Shown: positions 1 to 8,558, counted from the first letter of the stretch. The stretch: DNA of 50,416 bases from Chitinophaga pinensis (GCA_945878115.1 CAMDVD010000022.1:1-50416); one strand, 5' to 3'. The notes: generated by a model from the sequence alone, not told the origin. Made by a program: numbers and translations.

Positions 1-2
1 AG

Positions 3-680
3 TGGTTTGTGGAGTTTGAATTTCCTGATGAAAACGGAAAGCCATATAAAAGTAATGGCGGAGCTTTGGTTTGGAATGAAGAATTGCAAAAAGAACTTCC
101 GTTGGGTTGGAAAGCTGAAAAATTGGGGAATATTATTGAGAGCTTTTCAAAAACTCATTCATTTAAGAAAGATAAATTAATATTTTTCAACACCTCTGAT
201 ATTTTGGATGGTGAGTTGTTGCATAATGATTTTATGAGCATTTATGATATGCCTGGTCAAGCAAAAAAACAGATTAGTAACGGTGATATTCTATTTAGTG
301 AAATAAGACCAAATAATAAGAGATATGCTATAGTAAGGTTAGAAGCAGATGATTATGTTGTTTCAACAAAGCTTATGGTTCTAAGAAGAAAAAGCAACAA
401 TTTTTCAGCATACAGGCTATATCAATTTCTAACAGAAGAATCATTTATAACTGAGCTTCAACAGTCAGCAGAAGGTAGGTCTGGTACATTTCCTCAAATT
501 ACATTTGAAGAGGATTTGGAGCTAAAACCATTTTTAATTGCAGATAATAGGGTTGAAAATATTTGGAATCGATTTTTAAATTCTTCATACGATTTAATTT
601 TTTCCAAAAAAGACGAAACAAAAAAGCTAACAGAACTGATAAACCTTCTTCTTTCCAAATTAGCGACCATAGAAAATTAA
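3..680 (+). CDS. hsdS: Type I restriction-modification specificity subunit, 3' part (partial)
   Basis: The frame is open to the left edge of the window, so only the C-terminal part is present. It begins in the conserved central linker of HsdS (visible: WFVEFEFPDENGKPYKS), which joins the two target-recognition domains. The remaining 225 or so codons are the second target-recognition domain followed by a conserved C-terminal helix ending LLLSKLATIEN. HsdS sets DNA sequence specificity and bridges HsdM and HsdR in the EcoKI-type complex. It stops 2 bp before the hsdR ATG, so the two genes are co-transcribed; hsdM is presumably upstream, outside the window. The family call is strong from the linker motif; the recognition sequence cannot be read from this. 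Confidence 0.9.
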   Translation, partial: WFVEFEFPDENGKPYKSNGGALVWNEELQKELPLGWKAEKLGNIIESFSKTHSFKKDKLIFFNTSDILDGELLHNDFMSIYDMPGQAKKQISNGDILFSEIRPNNKRYAIVRLEADDYVVSTKLMVLRRKSNNFSAYRLYQFLTEESFITELQQSAEGRSGTFPQITFEEDLELKPFLIADNRVENIWNRFLNSSYDLIFSKKDETKKLTELINLLLSKLATIEN

Positions 681-682
681 GA

Positions 683-3600
683 ATGAAATTCACAGAAGAA
701 AAATTAGAAAAGGCGTTTACCGAGTTGTTGGGGCAAGAAGGCTTTCCCCACCATTTGGGCATTACGATAAGTCGTAAGCCTGAAGAAGTATTGATAGAAG
801 AAGATTTACAAACATTTCTTTTGACCCAATACGCTGGTCAAGGCATTACGGTAAATGAAACCAAATCTATCATTCTTCAACTCAAATCTCTTTCCGCTTC
901 CGACCTTTATGAAAGCAACAAAACATTCTTAAAAATGCTTTCTGACGGTTTTATTCTTAAAAGAGAAGACCGTAATCAAAAGGATATTTACATTCAACTA
1001 ATTAATTACGCAGGATTAAACAAACACCGACAACCCGAAGCAGACCAATTAATTTCTATTGCAGCCGAACCAGAAGAAGTTTATCCAGCCGACACTAACA
1101 TTTACAAATTTGTAAACCAATTAGAAATTGTTGGTTCAGAAAAACGAATACCTGACGGCATTGTTTATATCAATGGTTTGCCTTTAGTGGTATTTGAATT
1201 CAAATCCGCCATTCGTGAAGAAGCCACTATTTATGATGCTTTCAAGCAATTAACGGTTCGTTACCGCAGAGATATTCCTGAACTGTTTAAATACAATGCT
1301 TTTTGCGTTATTAGCGATGGCGTAAACAATAAATCAGGTTCATTCTTTGCTCCATATGAGTTTTTTTATGGCTGGCGAAGAGTTGCAGGTTTGGCAAAAG
1401 ATGTGGACGGCATTGACAGTATGTTTACACTCATTCAGGGAATGTTTCATAAAAACCGTTTGCGTGATATTATCCGCAACTTCATTTACATTCCTGATAG
1501 TTCTAAGAAAAACGAAAAAATTGTTTGTCGCTATCCGCAATACTACGCGGCAAGAGCCTTATATGACAACATAAAAAAAGCCCAAAAGCCCGAAGGAAAC
1601 GGGAAAGGCGGAACTTACTTTGGTGCTACTGGTTGCGGAAAAAGTTTCACAATGCTTTACTTGACAAGGTTGTTGATGAAAAGCGAATACTTTGAAAGTC
1701 CGACCATTGTTTTAATTACCGACCGCACCGATTTAGACGACCAACTTTCGGGGCAATTTACCAATGCCAAAAATTTCATTGGCGACAATACAGTGGTAAG
1801 TGTAGAGAGTAGAGCCAACTTGATAGAATTAATTCAAGGAAGACAAAGCGGAGGCGTTTTCTTAACCACGATTCACAAGTTTACAGAGGACACACAACTC
1901 CTTACCGATAGACCTAATGTGATTTGCATTTCAGATGAAGCACACAGAAGTCAAGTCAACCTTGACCAAAAAGTAAAAGTTACCGAGAAAGGCGTTACCA
2001 AAACTTATGGCTTCGCCAAATATTTACACGATTCTTTACCCAATGCCACTTTTGTTGGTTTTACAGGAACTCCGATAGATGCAACGCTGGATGTATTTGG
2101 AAAAGTGGTGGATGCTTACACCATGACAGAATCGGTGAAGGATGAAATCACCGTTAGAATTGTGTATGAAGGCAGAGCCGCCAAAGTGTTGTTGAATAAT
2201 TCAAAACTCAAAGAGATTGAAGATTATTACGCCAAGTGTGCTGAAATAGGAAGCAACGAAAATCAGATTGAACAAAGCAAAAAAGAAATGGCACAGATGT
2301 ATGCCATCATTGGCGACCCTGACCGTTTAAAAGCCGTTGCCGAAGACTTTGTAAACCATTATGAAAAAAGAGTTTCAGAAGGTTCAACAGTAAAAGGAAA
2401 AGCTATGTTTGTGTGTAGCACTCGTGAAATTGCTTACGAGTTGTATAAAAATATCATTGAACTAAAACCTGAATGGAACGAAATACGAGCAGCCGAAGAA
2501 GGTGCAGAACTTACCGACAAAGATAAACGAGAATTGAAACCCATTGAACGAATCAAACTCATTGCGACCAGAGGACAAGACGACCCGAAGGAAATGTATG
2601 ATTTGTTGGGAACAAAAGACCAACGCAAAGAATTAGACCGTCAATTCAAAAACGAAAAATCAAATTTTAAAATCGCCATAGTTGTTGATATGTGGCTCAC
2701 CGGTTTTGATGTTCCTTTCTTGGATAGCATTTACATTGACAAGCCTATTCAACGACATAATTTAATTCAGACCATATCAAGAGTAAACCGAAAGTTTGAA
2801 GGGAAAACCAAAGGTTTGGTTGTGGATTATATTGGCATCAAAAACCAAATGAATTTGGCGTTGAAGCAATACAGCGAAGGCGACAAAGACAATTTTGAAG
2901 ACATTGCCGAATCTATCATCATTGTAAGAAATCATTTAGACTTATTAGCTAAACTTTTTCATACGTTTGACCATTCAAAATATTTCAAAGGCACAACCAT
3001 TCAGCAATTAAACACGTTGAATTTAGCAGCCGAGTATGTGCAGCAAAGCAAGGAGTTTGAAACCCGATTTATGGGTTTGGTAAAACGATTAAAAGCCGCT
3101 TATGATATTTGTGCAGGCAGCGAACAATTAACGCAGTTAGAAAGAGATTATACTCATTTTTATTTGGCAGTTCGTTCTATTGTTTTCAAACTCACCAAAG
3201 GCAATGCACCCGACACAGCACAAATGAATGCTAAAGTTCGGGAAATGATAAAAGAAGCTTTGCAAAGTGAAGGAGTACAAGAAATATTCAAACTCGGCGA
3301 TGAAGCAGAAACCGAACAAGACATTTTTGATGAAGATTATTTGGCGAAGATTGATAAAATCAAACTTCCAAATACTAAAATTAAATTGCTTCAACAGTTA
3401 TTGGCTAAAGTGATTTCAGAAATTAGAAAAGTAAACCGAGTAAGAGGAATTGACTTCTCTAAAAAAATGGAAGCCTTGGTTGAACGCTACAACAACCGTG
3501 ATGCAAACGACATTTTAAGAAGTGAGGTTTATGAAGAAATGGCAAGTGCCTTGACTGACTTGATTTGGGAAGTTCACAAAGAATTTTCGGCAGGGGATGC

Positions 3601-3895
3601 TTTAGGAATCAACTTTGAAGAAAAAGCATTTTACGACATTCTGAAAGAACTGTGTATTAAATACGACTTCAAATATCCTGATGTTAAAATGATTGAATTG
3701 GCAAAAGCTGTGAAAGATTTAGTTGACGGACAAGCCAAATTCCCTGATTGGAATAAGCGAGATGATATAAAATCAGCATTAAAAGTAGGATTAATTCTAT
3801 TGCTAGATGAGTTTGGTTATCCACCTGTAGAAAGAGATGAAGTGTATGTTGAAATATTTGAACAGGCGGAGAATTTTAAAAAGAATAATGGATAA
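683..3895 (+). CDS. hsdR: Type I restriction endonuclease subunit R (HsdR)
   Basis: This is a 1070-residue translocase-nuclease subunit of a type I restriction system. Counting from the ATG at 683: a PD-(D/E)xK nuclease core with D158, E172 and K174; Walker A GATGCGKS at 314-321; DEAH at 418-421; TGTP motif III at 461-464; and motif VI QTISRVNR near 696-703. A conserved helical C-terminal domain follows to the stop. The reading frame extends upstream to 563, but that part overlaps hsdS in another frame, and the ATG 2 bp after the hsdS stop is the natural start. Length and motifs look complete, so restriction could be active if hsdM and the rest of hsdS are intact. Confidence 0.95.
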   Translation: MKFTEEKLEKAFTELLGQEGFPHHLGITISRKPEEVLIEEDLQTFLLTQYAGQGITVNETKSIILQLKSLSASDLYESNKTFLKMLSDGFILKREDRNQKDIYIQLINYAGLNKHRQPEADQLISIAAEPEEVYPADTNIYKFVNQLEIVGSEKRIPDGIVYINGLPLVVFEFKSAIREEATIYDAFKQLTVRYRRDIPELFKYNAFCVISDGVNNKSGSFFAPYEFFYGWRRVAGLAKDVDGIDSMFTLIQGMFHKNRLRDIIRNFIYIPDSSKKNEKIVCRYPQYYAARALYDNIKKAQKPEGNGKGGTYFGATGCGKSFTMLYLTRLLMKSEYFESPTIVLITDRTDLDDQLSGQFTNAKNFIGDNTVVSVESRANLIELIQGRQSGGVFLTTIHKFTEDTQLLTDRPNVICISDEAHRSQVNLDQKVKVTEKGVTKTYGFAKYLHDSLPNATFVGFTGTPIDATLDVFGKVVDAYTMTESVKDEITVRIVYEGRAAKVLLNNSKLKEIEDYYAKCAEIGSNENQIEQSKKEMAQMYAIIGDPDRLKAVAEDFVNHYEKRVSEGSTVKGKAMFVCSTREIAYELYKNIIELKPEWNEIRAAEEGAELTDKDKRELKPIERIKLIATRGQDDPKEMYDLLGTKDQRKELDRQFKNEKSNFKIAIVVDMWLTGFDVPFLDSIYIDKPIQRHNLIQTISRVNRKFEGKTKGLVVDYIGIKNQMNLALKQYSEGDKDNFEDIAESIIIVRNHLDLLAKLFHTFDHSKYFKGTTIQQLNTLNLAAEYVQQSKEFETRFMGLVKRLKAAYDICAGSEQLTQLERDYTHFYLAVRSIVFKLTKGNAPDTAQMNAKVREMIKEALQSEGVQEIFKLGDEAETEQDIFDEDYLAKIDKIKLPNTKIKLLQQLLAKVISEIRKVNRVRGIDFSKKMEALVERYNNRDANDILRSEVYEEMASALTDLIWEVHKEFSAGDALGINFEEKAFYDILKELCIKYDFKYPDVKMIELAKAVKDLVDGQAKFPDWNKRDDIKSALKVGLILLLDEFGYPPVERDEVYVEIFEQAENFKKNNG

Positions 3896-3910
3896 TAAAA
3901 TTTCAATACG

Positions 3911-3976
3911 ATGAACAATTTGACATATTTTTTGGGCGCAGGAGCAAGTGCAGGAACAAAGAAAAAAAACTGCTAA
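3911..3976 (+). pseudogene. N-terminal stub of a SIR2-like or related FLGAGAS nucleotide-binding protein
   Basis: Fifteen bases after the hsdR stop an ATG opens a 21-codon frame, MNNLTYFLGAGASAGTKKKNC. The N-terminal YFLGAGAS glycine motif is typical of Rossmann-fold SIR2-like and related proteins that often sit in defence islands beside restriction genes. The frame then stops after a run of eight A, and the next frame gives only about ten more plausible residues (NPISLEIKFF) before it also ends. I read it as the surviving 5' end of a deleted gene. The family assignment rests on one short motif. Confidence 0.5.
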
Positions 3977-4030
3977 CCCTATTTCATTGGAAATCAAATT
4001 TTTTTAGAACGAGAAAACAGAAAGTGAATG

Positions 4031-4122
4031 AAATAAAAAAAATCAGAGTTTAAAACGCCGCTTTCGCTCTGTTTCTCACTCTGATTTTGTGTTACTCGAA
4101 TCGCAGGATATTCGAACCCAGA
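4031..4122 (-). repeat. tRNA-Gln 3'-end remnant with terminator hairpin (copy A)
   Basis: Positions 4061-4095 repeat 5119-5153 exactly over 35 bp, the segment joining the tRNA-Gln 3' end to its terminator. It continues into a degenerate tRNA-like 3' end (4096-4122) that keeps the TTCGAA T-loop core. On the minus strand a 10-bp stem (4079-4088 with 4039-4048) followed by a T-run forms an intrinsic terminator. It looks like an old attachment-site duplication. Confidence 0.6.
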
Positions 4123-4273
4123 GCTCATCGAAGAGCTTCGAGCATTATGGAAAATAAAGCTATATATAGATGATGTTGTAAAGACCAAAAATCTTAAAAG
4201 GGATAAGAGTGATATTGTGCAAAGGAGGAGGAAATGAAGAATCAAGCGTAGCAAGAAACAAAATTCCATAAAA

Positions 4274-5137
4274 TTATTCTTCGATATTCAAGTAGAAAAC
4301 AGTATCGATAAAGAAGTAACTTCCATTTTGCTTAATCACATTTTCATCATGAATATCTTCTAAAAGAAGTCCTAAATTGTTATTGTAAAAATCATTTCGT
4401 TTTATCTTCTCAAATCCGTTATAAGCCAACAATACTTCAACTTCCATAAGGTCAACAACTTCGTTAGACAGAATAAAATTTTGTTCTAAAACCGCAAATA
4501 GAATTTCATTCATTACAACAAACCCTTTTAGCTCATAGCAGGTATCAGGAAAAAATTGATTGTGAATTAAAAGGCTATTCAAAAAGTCTAGCCAATTGTT
4601 GTAATAAATAGCATCGTTTAATTTTATGACATGCTTTTTATCAATGCTAAAAAATACTTTGGCTTCACCACCTTCTGTAAGATAATATTTTTCATCTATA
4701 GAATTAATATGCAAGAAGGAATTCTCCTCAATAAAACGGAGTATTAATTGCTCCTGCTCTTTTTTAATTCTTTGCTGACCTTCGAAGTCCCTTGTAATCT
4801 TTGTATTTGTTGTAAAGCTTGAGCAAAGGAGATTTCGGGTTGTTGTGAGAGGATTTTTTGGTTCCTCAATGACAACTCCTGAAATGATATCTTGAATGAT
4901 TTTCTTTGCATAATCTGAAATCAAAATAATTGGATAAAGTTTAGTATAAGGCAAAAATAAACAAATCTTGCCTAAAAAAAGACAAGATTTGAAGAAGTTA
5001 CTTCTATTGCAGGATATTCCAAACCTTAAATCACGAAGAAAGAGATTGAAAAACAGAAAGAGAAAGTAAAAGAGAATGAATAAAAAAAAGCAGAGTGAGA
5101 ACTTGTTCGGAAGCTTCGCTTTCGCTCTGTTTCTCAC
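4274..5137 (-). CDS. Kinase-fold protein of the polyvalent-protein type, N-terminus uncertain
   Basis: The C-terminal two thirds have the hallmarks of a protein-kinase-like fold: a glycine/acidic turn GGE at 156-158, a VIK lysine at K172, a catalytic-loop-like DIHDEN at 261-266, and a metal-binding-like D278 in FFIDTVFY. This pattern matches, from memory, the putative kinase domain found in Bacteroidota polyvalent proteins of mobile elements. The first 65 or so codons of the open frame are very hydrophobic, overlap the tRNA-Gln terminator and lack homologous character, so the true start is probably lower (TTG codons exist near residues 62 and 72) or lost by truncation. It is alone on its strand between two tRNA-remnant repeats. 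It may be a decayed cargo gene; activity is unproven. Confidence 0.55.
   Translation of the reverse strand: MRNRAKAKLPNKFSLCFFLFILFYFLFLFFNLFLRDLRFGISCNRSNFFKSCLFLGKICLFLPYTKLYPIILISDYAKKIIQDIISGVVIEEPKNPLTTTRNLLCSSFTTNTKITRDFEGQQRIKKEQEQLILRFIEENSFLHINSIDEKYYLTEGGEAKVFFSIDKKHVIKLNDAIYYNNWLDFLNSLLIHNQFFPDTCYELKGFVVMNEILFAVLEQNFILSNEVVDLMEVEVLLAYNGFEKIKRNDFYNNNLGLLLEDIHDENVIKQNGSYFFIDTVFYLNIEE
4952..5030 (-). repeat. Second degenerate tRNA 3'-end remnant with hairpin (copy B)
   Basis: Positions 4997-5025 resemble the tRNA-like part of copy A (shared GTTACT and GCAGGATATTC). Directly below, 4962-4970 pairs with 4983-4991 in a perfect 9-bp stem with a T-rich tract on the minus strand at 4952-4961. 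The order tRNA end then terminator is the same as at tRNA-Gln and copy A. Confidence 0.45.
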
Positions 5138-5141
5138 TCTG
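5082..5141 (-). terminator. Intrinsic terminator of tRNA-Gln
   Basis: On the minus strand 5131-5141 pairs with 5091-5101 (11 bp, CAGAGTGAGAA type) and is followed by eight T (5082-5089). It starts 9 nt after the mature tRNA 3' end. Confidence 0.8.
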
Positions 5142-5149
5142 ATTTTGTG

Positions 5150-5220
5150 TTACCCGACCAGGATTCGAACCTAGACTAACAGTACCAAAAACTGCTGTGC
5201 TACCTTTACACCATCAGGCA
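5150..5220 (-). tRNA. trnQ: tRNA-Gln (anticodon TTG)
   Basis: The minus strand folds as a 71-nt cloverleaf. The acceptor stem is TGCCTGA/TCGGGTA, with a D-arm GTGT/GCAC, an anticodon stem GCAGT/ACTGT and loop TTTTGGT giving TTG at 34-36, and a T-arm with TTCGAAT loop. The discriminator is A and CCA is not encoded (ACACA follows). A consensus promoter lies 10 bp upstream and an intrinsic terminator just downstream. The 3' half is echoed twice at lower coordinates, consistent with use of this tRNA as an integration site. Confidence 0.93.
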
Positions 5221-5230
5221 TTAACGGGTG

Positions 5231-5260
5231 CAAATATAAAAAGTATTTGAATTTTACCAA
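5231..5260 (-). promoter_or_regulatory. Bacteroidota promoter for tRNA-Gln
   Basis: On the minus strand a TTG (5258-5260) is followed by exactly 19 bp and TATATTTG (5231-5238), matching the TTG-N19-TAnnTTTG consensus for the primary sigma factor of this phylum. Transcription would start about 5 nt before the tRNA. Confidence 0.8.
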
Positions 5261-5296
5261 ATAGAAATTTTTTATTGTTTTTTTTTGGTATCAAAC

Positions 5297-6835
5297 TTAA
5301 AGCCAACTACTTTTTTTTCGGCGAGTTGTGCCTCCTAATCCTAATACACCAAGCAAAGAACGAGTAATAATACTTGCGGCCGTTCGACCTACTTGTCGAG
5401 TAATAGGGCTGTCTAATATTGTTTCTAATGTGCCCTTTTCTTCCTTTTTGTTATCCGTTCTATTTGTAGTATCCGAATCCTCTTCTTCTGCGCTTCTATT
5501 TATTTTTTGATTTAGTATTTCGTATGCACTCTTTGTGTCTAATATTTCATTGTATTTAGCACGAATTTTTGAATTGCTTACAATCGTATTGATTTCACTA
5601 TCTGTTAAAATATCCATGCGTGATCGTGGCGGACAAAGCATAGTATGCACTAATGGTGTAGGAATGCCCTTTTCATTGAGTAAGGTTACAATGGCTTCGC
5701 CAATACCCAGTTGCGTAACTAAATCTTCTGTTTTGTAAAATTCTGTTTCTGGATAATTTTCAGCAACTTTTTTAATATCTTGTCTGTCCTTAGCCGTAAA
5801 CGCTCTAAGCGCATGTTGCACTTTCATGCCCAATTGACTCAATATGGATTGCGGAATATCATTCGGATTTTGTGTGATAAAAAATATGCCTACTCCTTTT
5901 GACCGAATGAGTTTGATAACTGATTCTAATTGTTGCATTAATGCGGATGTAGCATCTTGAAAAATCAAGTGGGCTTCATCTAAAAATAAAACCAATTTTG
6001 GCTTATCTAAATCGCCGGCTTCGGGCAAACTTGCATAGAGTTCAGCCAATAGTTGCAACATAAATGTAGAAAATAACTTAGGTCTATCTTGTAAGTCGTT
6101 AACGCGCACAACAGATATCATACCACGTCCATCGTCACTAATGCGCATTAGGTCATCTACTTCAAATGATTTTTCGCCAAAAAAAATATCGGCTTTTTGT
6201 TGCTGTAATTCAATGATTTTTCGCAAAATAGTGCCGGTAGATTGGGTAGAAATATTGCCGTATTCTGCTTTGATTTCATCCTTGCCTTCATTATTAATAT
6301 ACTGTAAAACCTTGATCAAATCTTTCAAATCAAGCAATGGTAACTGGTGGTCGTCGCAGTATTTAAATATCATAGAAACGATACCTTCTTGGGTATCATT
6401 TAGGCCCAATATTTTAGACAATAAAACAGGTCCGAATTCAGAAACGGTTGCGCGTAAACGAGTGCCTTCTTGCTCACTCAAGCTTAGAAATTCTACAGTG
6501 AAAACAGAAGGGGAATACTCGATGCCTATTTGTGTACAACGCTCTGCTACTCTGTCGTTGAGCATTCCAGCGGCACCAATGCCACTTAAATCACCCTTGA
6601 TGTCCAGTAGCATGACAGAGACACTTGCTTCACTTAATCCTTCGGCAATTAGTTGTAATGTTTTTGTTTTACCAGTTCCAGTTGCTCCCGCAATAAGTCC
6701 ATGTCGATTCATGGTTTTAAGGGGTAAATTAATGCGTGAACCGGCAATCGTTTTGTTGTCTAAAACGGCGCAACCTAATAGGATATTTTCACCTTTAAAA
6801 GTATAGGCATCTTGGATAATTTGTTCAAATGGCAT
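5297..6835 (-). CDS. HerA/YjgR-type ATPase (DUF853 family)
   Basis: A 512-residue AAA+/FtsK-HerA superfamily ATPase. Walker A GATGTGKT is at 50-57, a DIKGDLSG element follows near 78-85, and Walker B with LFLDEAH lies at 283-289. The N-terminal pattern (ILLGCAVLDNKTIAG) and a basic C-terminal tail (RRKKSSWL) match YjgR-like proteins of about 500 residues. YjgR's exact role is not known to me; HerA relatives pump or process DNA. It stands alone, on the far side of tRNA-Gln from the restriction genes, with no NurA or SIR2 partner next to it on the same strand. I treat it as a core gene, not a defence gene. Confidence 0.88.
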   Translation of the reverse strand: MPFEQIIQDAYTFKGENILLGCAVLDNKTIAGSRINLPLKTMNRHGLIAGATGTGKTKTLQLIAEGLSEASVSVMLLDIKGDLSGIGAAGMLNDRVAERCTQIGIEYSPSVFTVEFLSLSEQEGTRLRATVSEFGPVLLSKILGLNDTQEGIVSMIFKYCDDHQLPLLDLKDLIKVLQYINNEGKDEIKAEYGNISTQSTGTILRKIIELQQQKADIFFGEKSFEVDDLMRISDDGRGMISVVRVNDLQDRPKLFSTFMLQLLAELYASLPEAGDLDKPKLVLFLDEAHLIFQDATSALMQQLESVIKLIRSKGVGIFFITQNPNDIPQSILSQLGMKVQHALRAFTAKDRQDIKKVAENYPETEFYKTEDLVTQLGIGEAIVTLLNEKGIPTPLVHTMLCPPRSRMDILTDSEINTIVSNSKIRAKYNEILDTKSAYEILNQKINRSAEEEDSDTTNRTDNKKEEKGTLETILDSPITRQVGRTAASIITRSLLGVLGLGGTTRRKKSSWL

Positions 6836-6915
6836 ATTTATTATTTGTGGGTGAAAATAAGAATTTTGTGTAAACTAGAATTGTTTTATTATTTTTAGGT
6901 GTTTAAAAAAAGATT

Positions 6916-7200
6916 ATGGAGTTTTCGCAATTAGTATCGGAAATAAAAGAGAAAGTAAGGCAGCTCAAAATGCGTGTGCAAAGATTGGAAAAAGAAAATG
7001 CAGAATTAAAAACTTCTGTATTTGCCTATTTGGAAAAAATAGAAACGCAGAAGGCAGAAATGGAAAAACTAAAACAAGAATTGCATACGGGACACATCAA
7101 TGCAAACATGAGCATTGACAAGAAAAAAATACAAAAGGATATTGATAAATATATAGTGATGATAGACAAATGTATTGCCAATGTGAAAACGAGTATCTAA
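6916..7200 (+). CDS. Small coiled-coil protein, ZapB-like in form
   Basis: A 94-residue, highly charged protein with no membrane segment. Residues 5-60 show heptad spacing of L, I and V (EIKEKVRQLKMRVQRLEKEN and onward), predicting a parallel coiled coil; the tail IDKYIVMIDKCIANV is a second short amphipathic helix. In Bacteroidota a protein of this shape often precedes zapA, suggesting a role at the division ring, but no zapA follows here. The start is the ATG at 6916, divergent from the HerA-type gene 80 bp away. The ORF is convincing; the division role is an inference from shape only. Confidence 0.7.
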   Translation: MEFSQLVSEIKEKVRQLKMRVQRLEKENAELKTSVFAYLEKIETQKAEMEKLKQELHTGHINANMSIDKKKIQKDIDKYIVMIDKCIANVKTSI

Positions 7201-7266
7201 TCATCCACAACAATATTTTTCTGATATATTTTAATATACTTTCTTACATTTACCTAATAAAAAAAC

Positions 7267-8331
7267 ATGAAAAGACTATTACTTTTACCTATTGCATTTT
7301 GTTGCTTTACCGCTACCAAAGCGCAATTGAGCATAACACCTAATCAAACTGCTTCGCAATTAGCAAATATCTTAGTTGCGAGTTCAAGCACGAATGGGGT
7401 TACCATTTCTAATGAAGCACTAACTTGCCACACCTTTGCCAATGGAGAATTTTCAGGGATTACCAATTTGGGGATTAATAACGGCATTCTTTTAGGAACG
7501 GGTAATGTTTTAACCAATGGTCCCGATATTGGATTTAATGGTCTTCCATCTGATTTTAGTTCTACAGCTATGAGTACTGCAGGCGATGCTGATCTTGGTG
7601 TTATTGTTGGTACCAATACTTTTGATGCATGTGTTTTAGAATTTGATATCGTGCCGGTAGGTACTTATGTTGAGTTTGAATATGTATTTGGATCTGATGA
7701 ATATCCTAATTTTAATTGCTCAGCCTTCAATGACATATTTGGATTCTTTATTTCTGGTCCAGGAATTACTGGTTCTGAGAATATGGCTTTGATTCCAAAT
7801 ACAAATATTCCAGTATCTATCAATTCTATTAATGATGGTTCTAATACTGCTTGTACACCCAATACGGCATTGTATGTAAATAATGTAGATACATTTATTA
7901 CGGTCAACGGTTTTACTACACCTTTAATTGCAACGCATACCGTTGTGGGTGGACAAACTTACCATCTTAAAATGGCTATTACAGATGTGTCCGACTTCAT
8001 CTTTAATTCCTATGTAGCTTTAAAAGCGAATAGTTTAAAAAGTGGTGGCACAGCACCGAATGGCCTTACCAATTTGAGTCAAGCCGATGCAGGTATTACC
8101 ATATATCCAACTGCTGTCGATGATATTCTAACTATTCAGAACGGTAAAAATGAAGCATGGGAAATAAGTATAAATTCTGTGGATGGGAAAGTAGTTTACA
8201 AAACTAAGATGGAAAGAAATGAATCAAAAGCTACCATAGATTTGAGCCATTTGGCAAAAGGAATATTTCTAGTAAAAATGACTCGTAATGCTGATCAAAA
8301 AAATTATGTAGAGAAATTGATTAAGCTTTAA
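7267..8331 (+). CDS. Secreted choice-of-anchor L protein with T9SS C-terminal sorting domain
   Basis: A 354-residue secreted protein. Residues 1-19 are a Sec signal peptide (cleavage after TKA, before Q20). Residues 20 to about 265 match the choice-of-anchor L domain, with the typical NGILLGTG, FDIVP and EYVFGSDEYPNF elements. Residues about 272-354 form a type A sorting domain (ITIYPTAVDDILTI start, LAKGIFLVKM and VEKLIKL end), the signal that sends cargo through the outer membrane by the type IX system. Its ligand or role is not evident. It is a single gene followed by a strong terminator at 8351-8388. Confidence 0.88.
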   Translation: MKRLLLLPIAFCCFTATKAQLSITPNQTASQLANILVASSSTNGVTISNEALTCHTFANGEFSGITNLGINNGILLGTGNVLTNGPDIGFNGLPSDFSSTAMSTAGDADLGVIVGTNTFDACVLEFDIVPVGTYVEFEYVFGSDEYPNFNCSAFNDIFGFFISGPGITGSENMALIPNTNIPVSINSINDGSNTACTPNTALYVNNVDTFITVNGFTTPLIATHTVVGGQTYHLKMAITDVSDFIFNSYVALKANSLKSGGTAPNGLTNLSQADAGITIYPTAVDDILTIQNGKNEAWEISINSVDGKVVYKTKMERNESKATIDLSHLAKGIFLVKMTRNADQKNYVEKLIKL

Positions 8332-8350
8332 ACCTAATCTCATTTGTAAA

Positions 8351-8388
8351 AAAACGCTTGAATTGTTCGCATTTCAAGCGTTTTTTTT
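8351..8388 (+). terminator. Intrinsic terminator after the choice-of-anchor L gene
   Basis: A 12-bp stem (8351-8362 with 8373-8384, AAAACGCTTGAA) encloses a 10-nt loop and ends in a run of eight T. It separates this gene from adk. Confidence 0.88.
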
Positions 8389-8530
8389 ATGTAGAAAAAA
8401 AGAATAATTTAAAGAATGCTAAAGAGTGAAATGGAAGCTTTGCCTATTTTAAGATGCATTGTATATTATGAAATGGTTTCGAACTTAGCAATCGATGTCC
8501 CATTATTTAGCATTTATGCATGAGTTCTAC

Positions 8531-8538
8531 TATATTTG
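8531..8538 (+). promoter_or_regulatory. -7 element of the adk promoter
   Basis: TATATTTG fits TAnnTTTG. It lies 20 bp before the ATG at 8559, so the longer frame opening at 8520 would begin upstream of the transcript. No clear -33 TTG is visible. Confidence 0.55.
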
Positions 8539-8558
8539 CGCTCTCAAAAAAACAATAT

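Noticed and set aside
3994-4269. A 91-codon hydrophobic minus-strand ORF
   Set aside because: It covers the tRNA-remnant repeat and terminator; its hydrophobicity comes from T-rich non-coding sequence.
6141-6806. A 221-codon plus-strand ORF opposite the HerA-type gene
   Set aside because: It is the antisense shadow of a strongly conserved ATPase, and its translation has no family features.
3911-6835. A SIR2-HerA anti-phage pair formed by the FLGAGAS stub and the HerA-type ATPase
   Set aside because: The stub is only 21 codons, the genes lie on opposite strands with a tRNA between, and the ATPase fits the widespread YjgR/DUF853 type.
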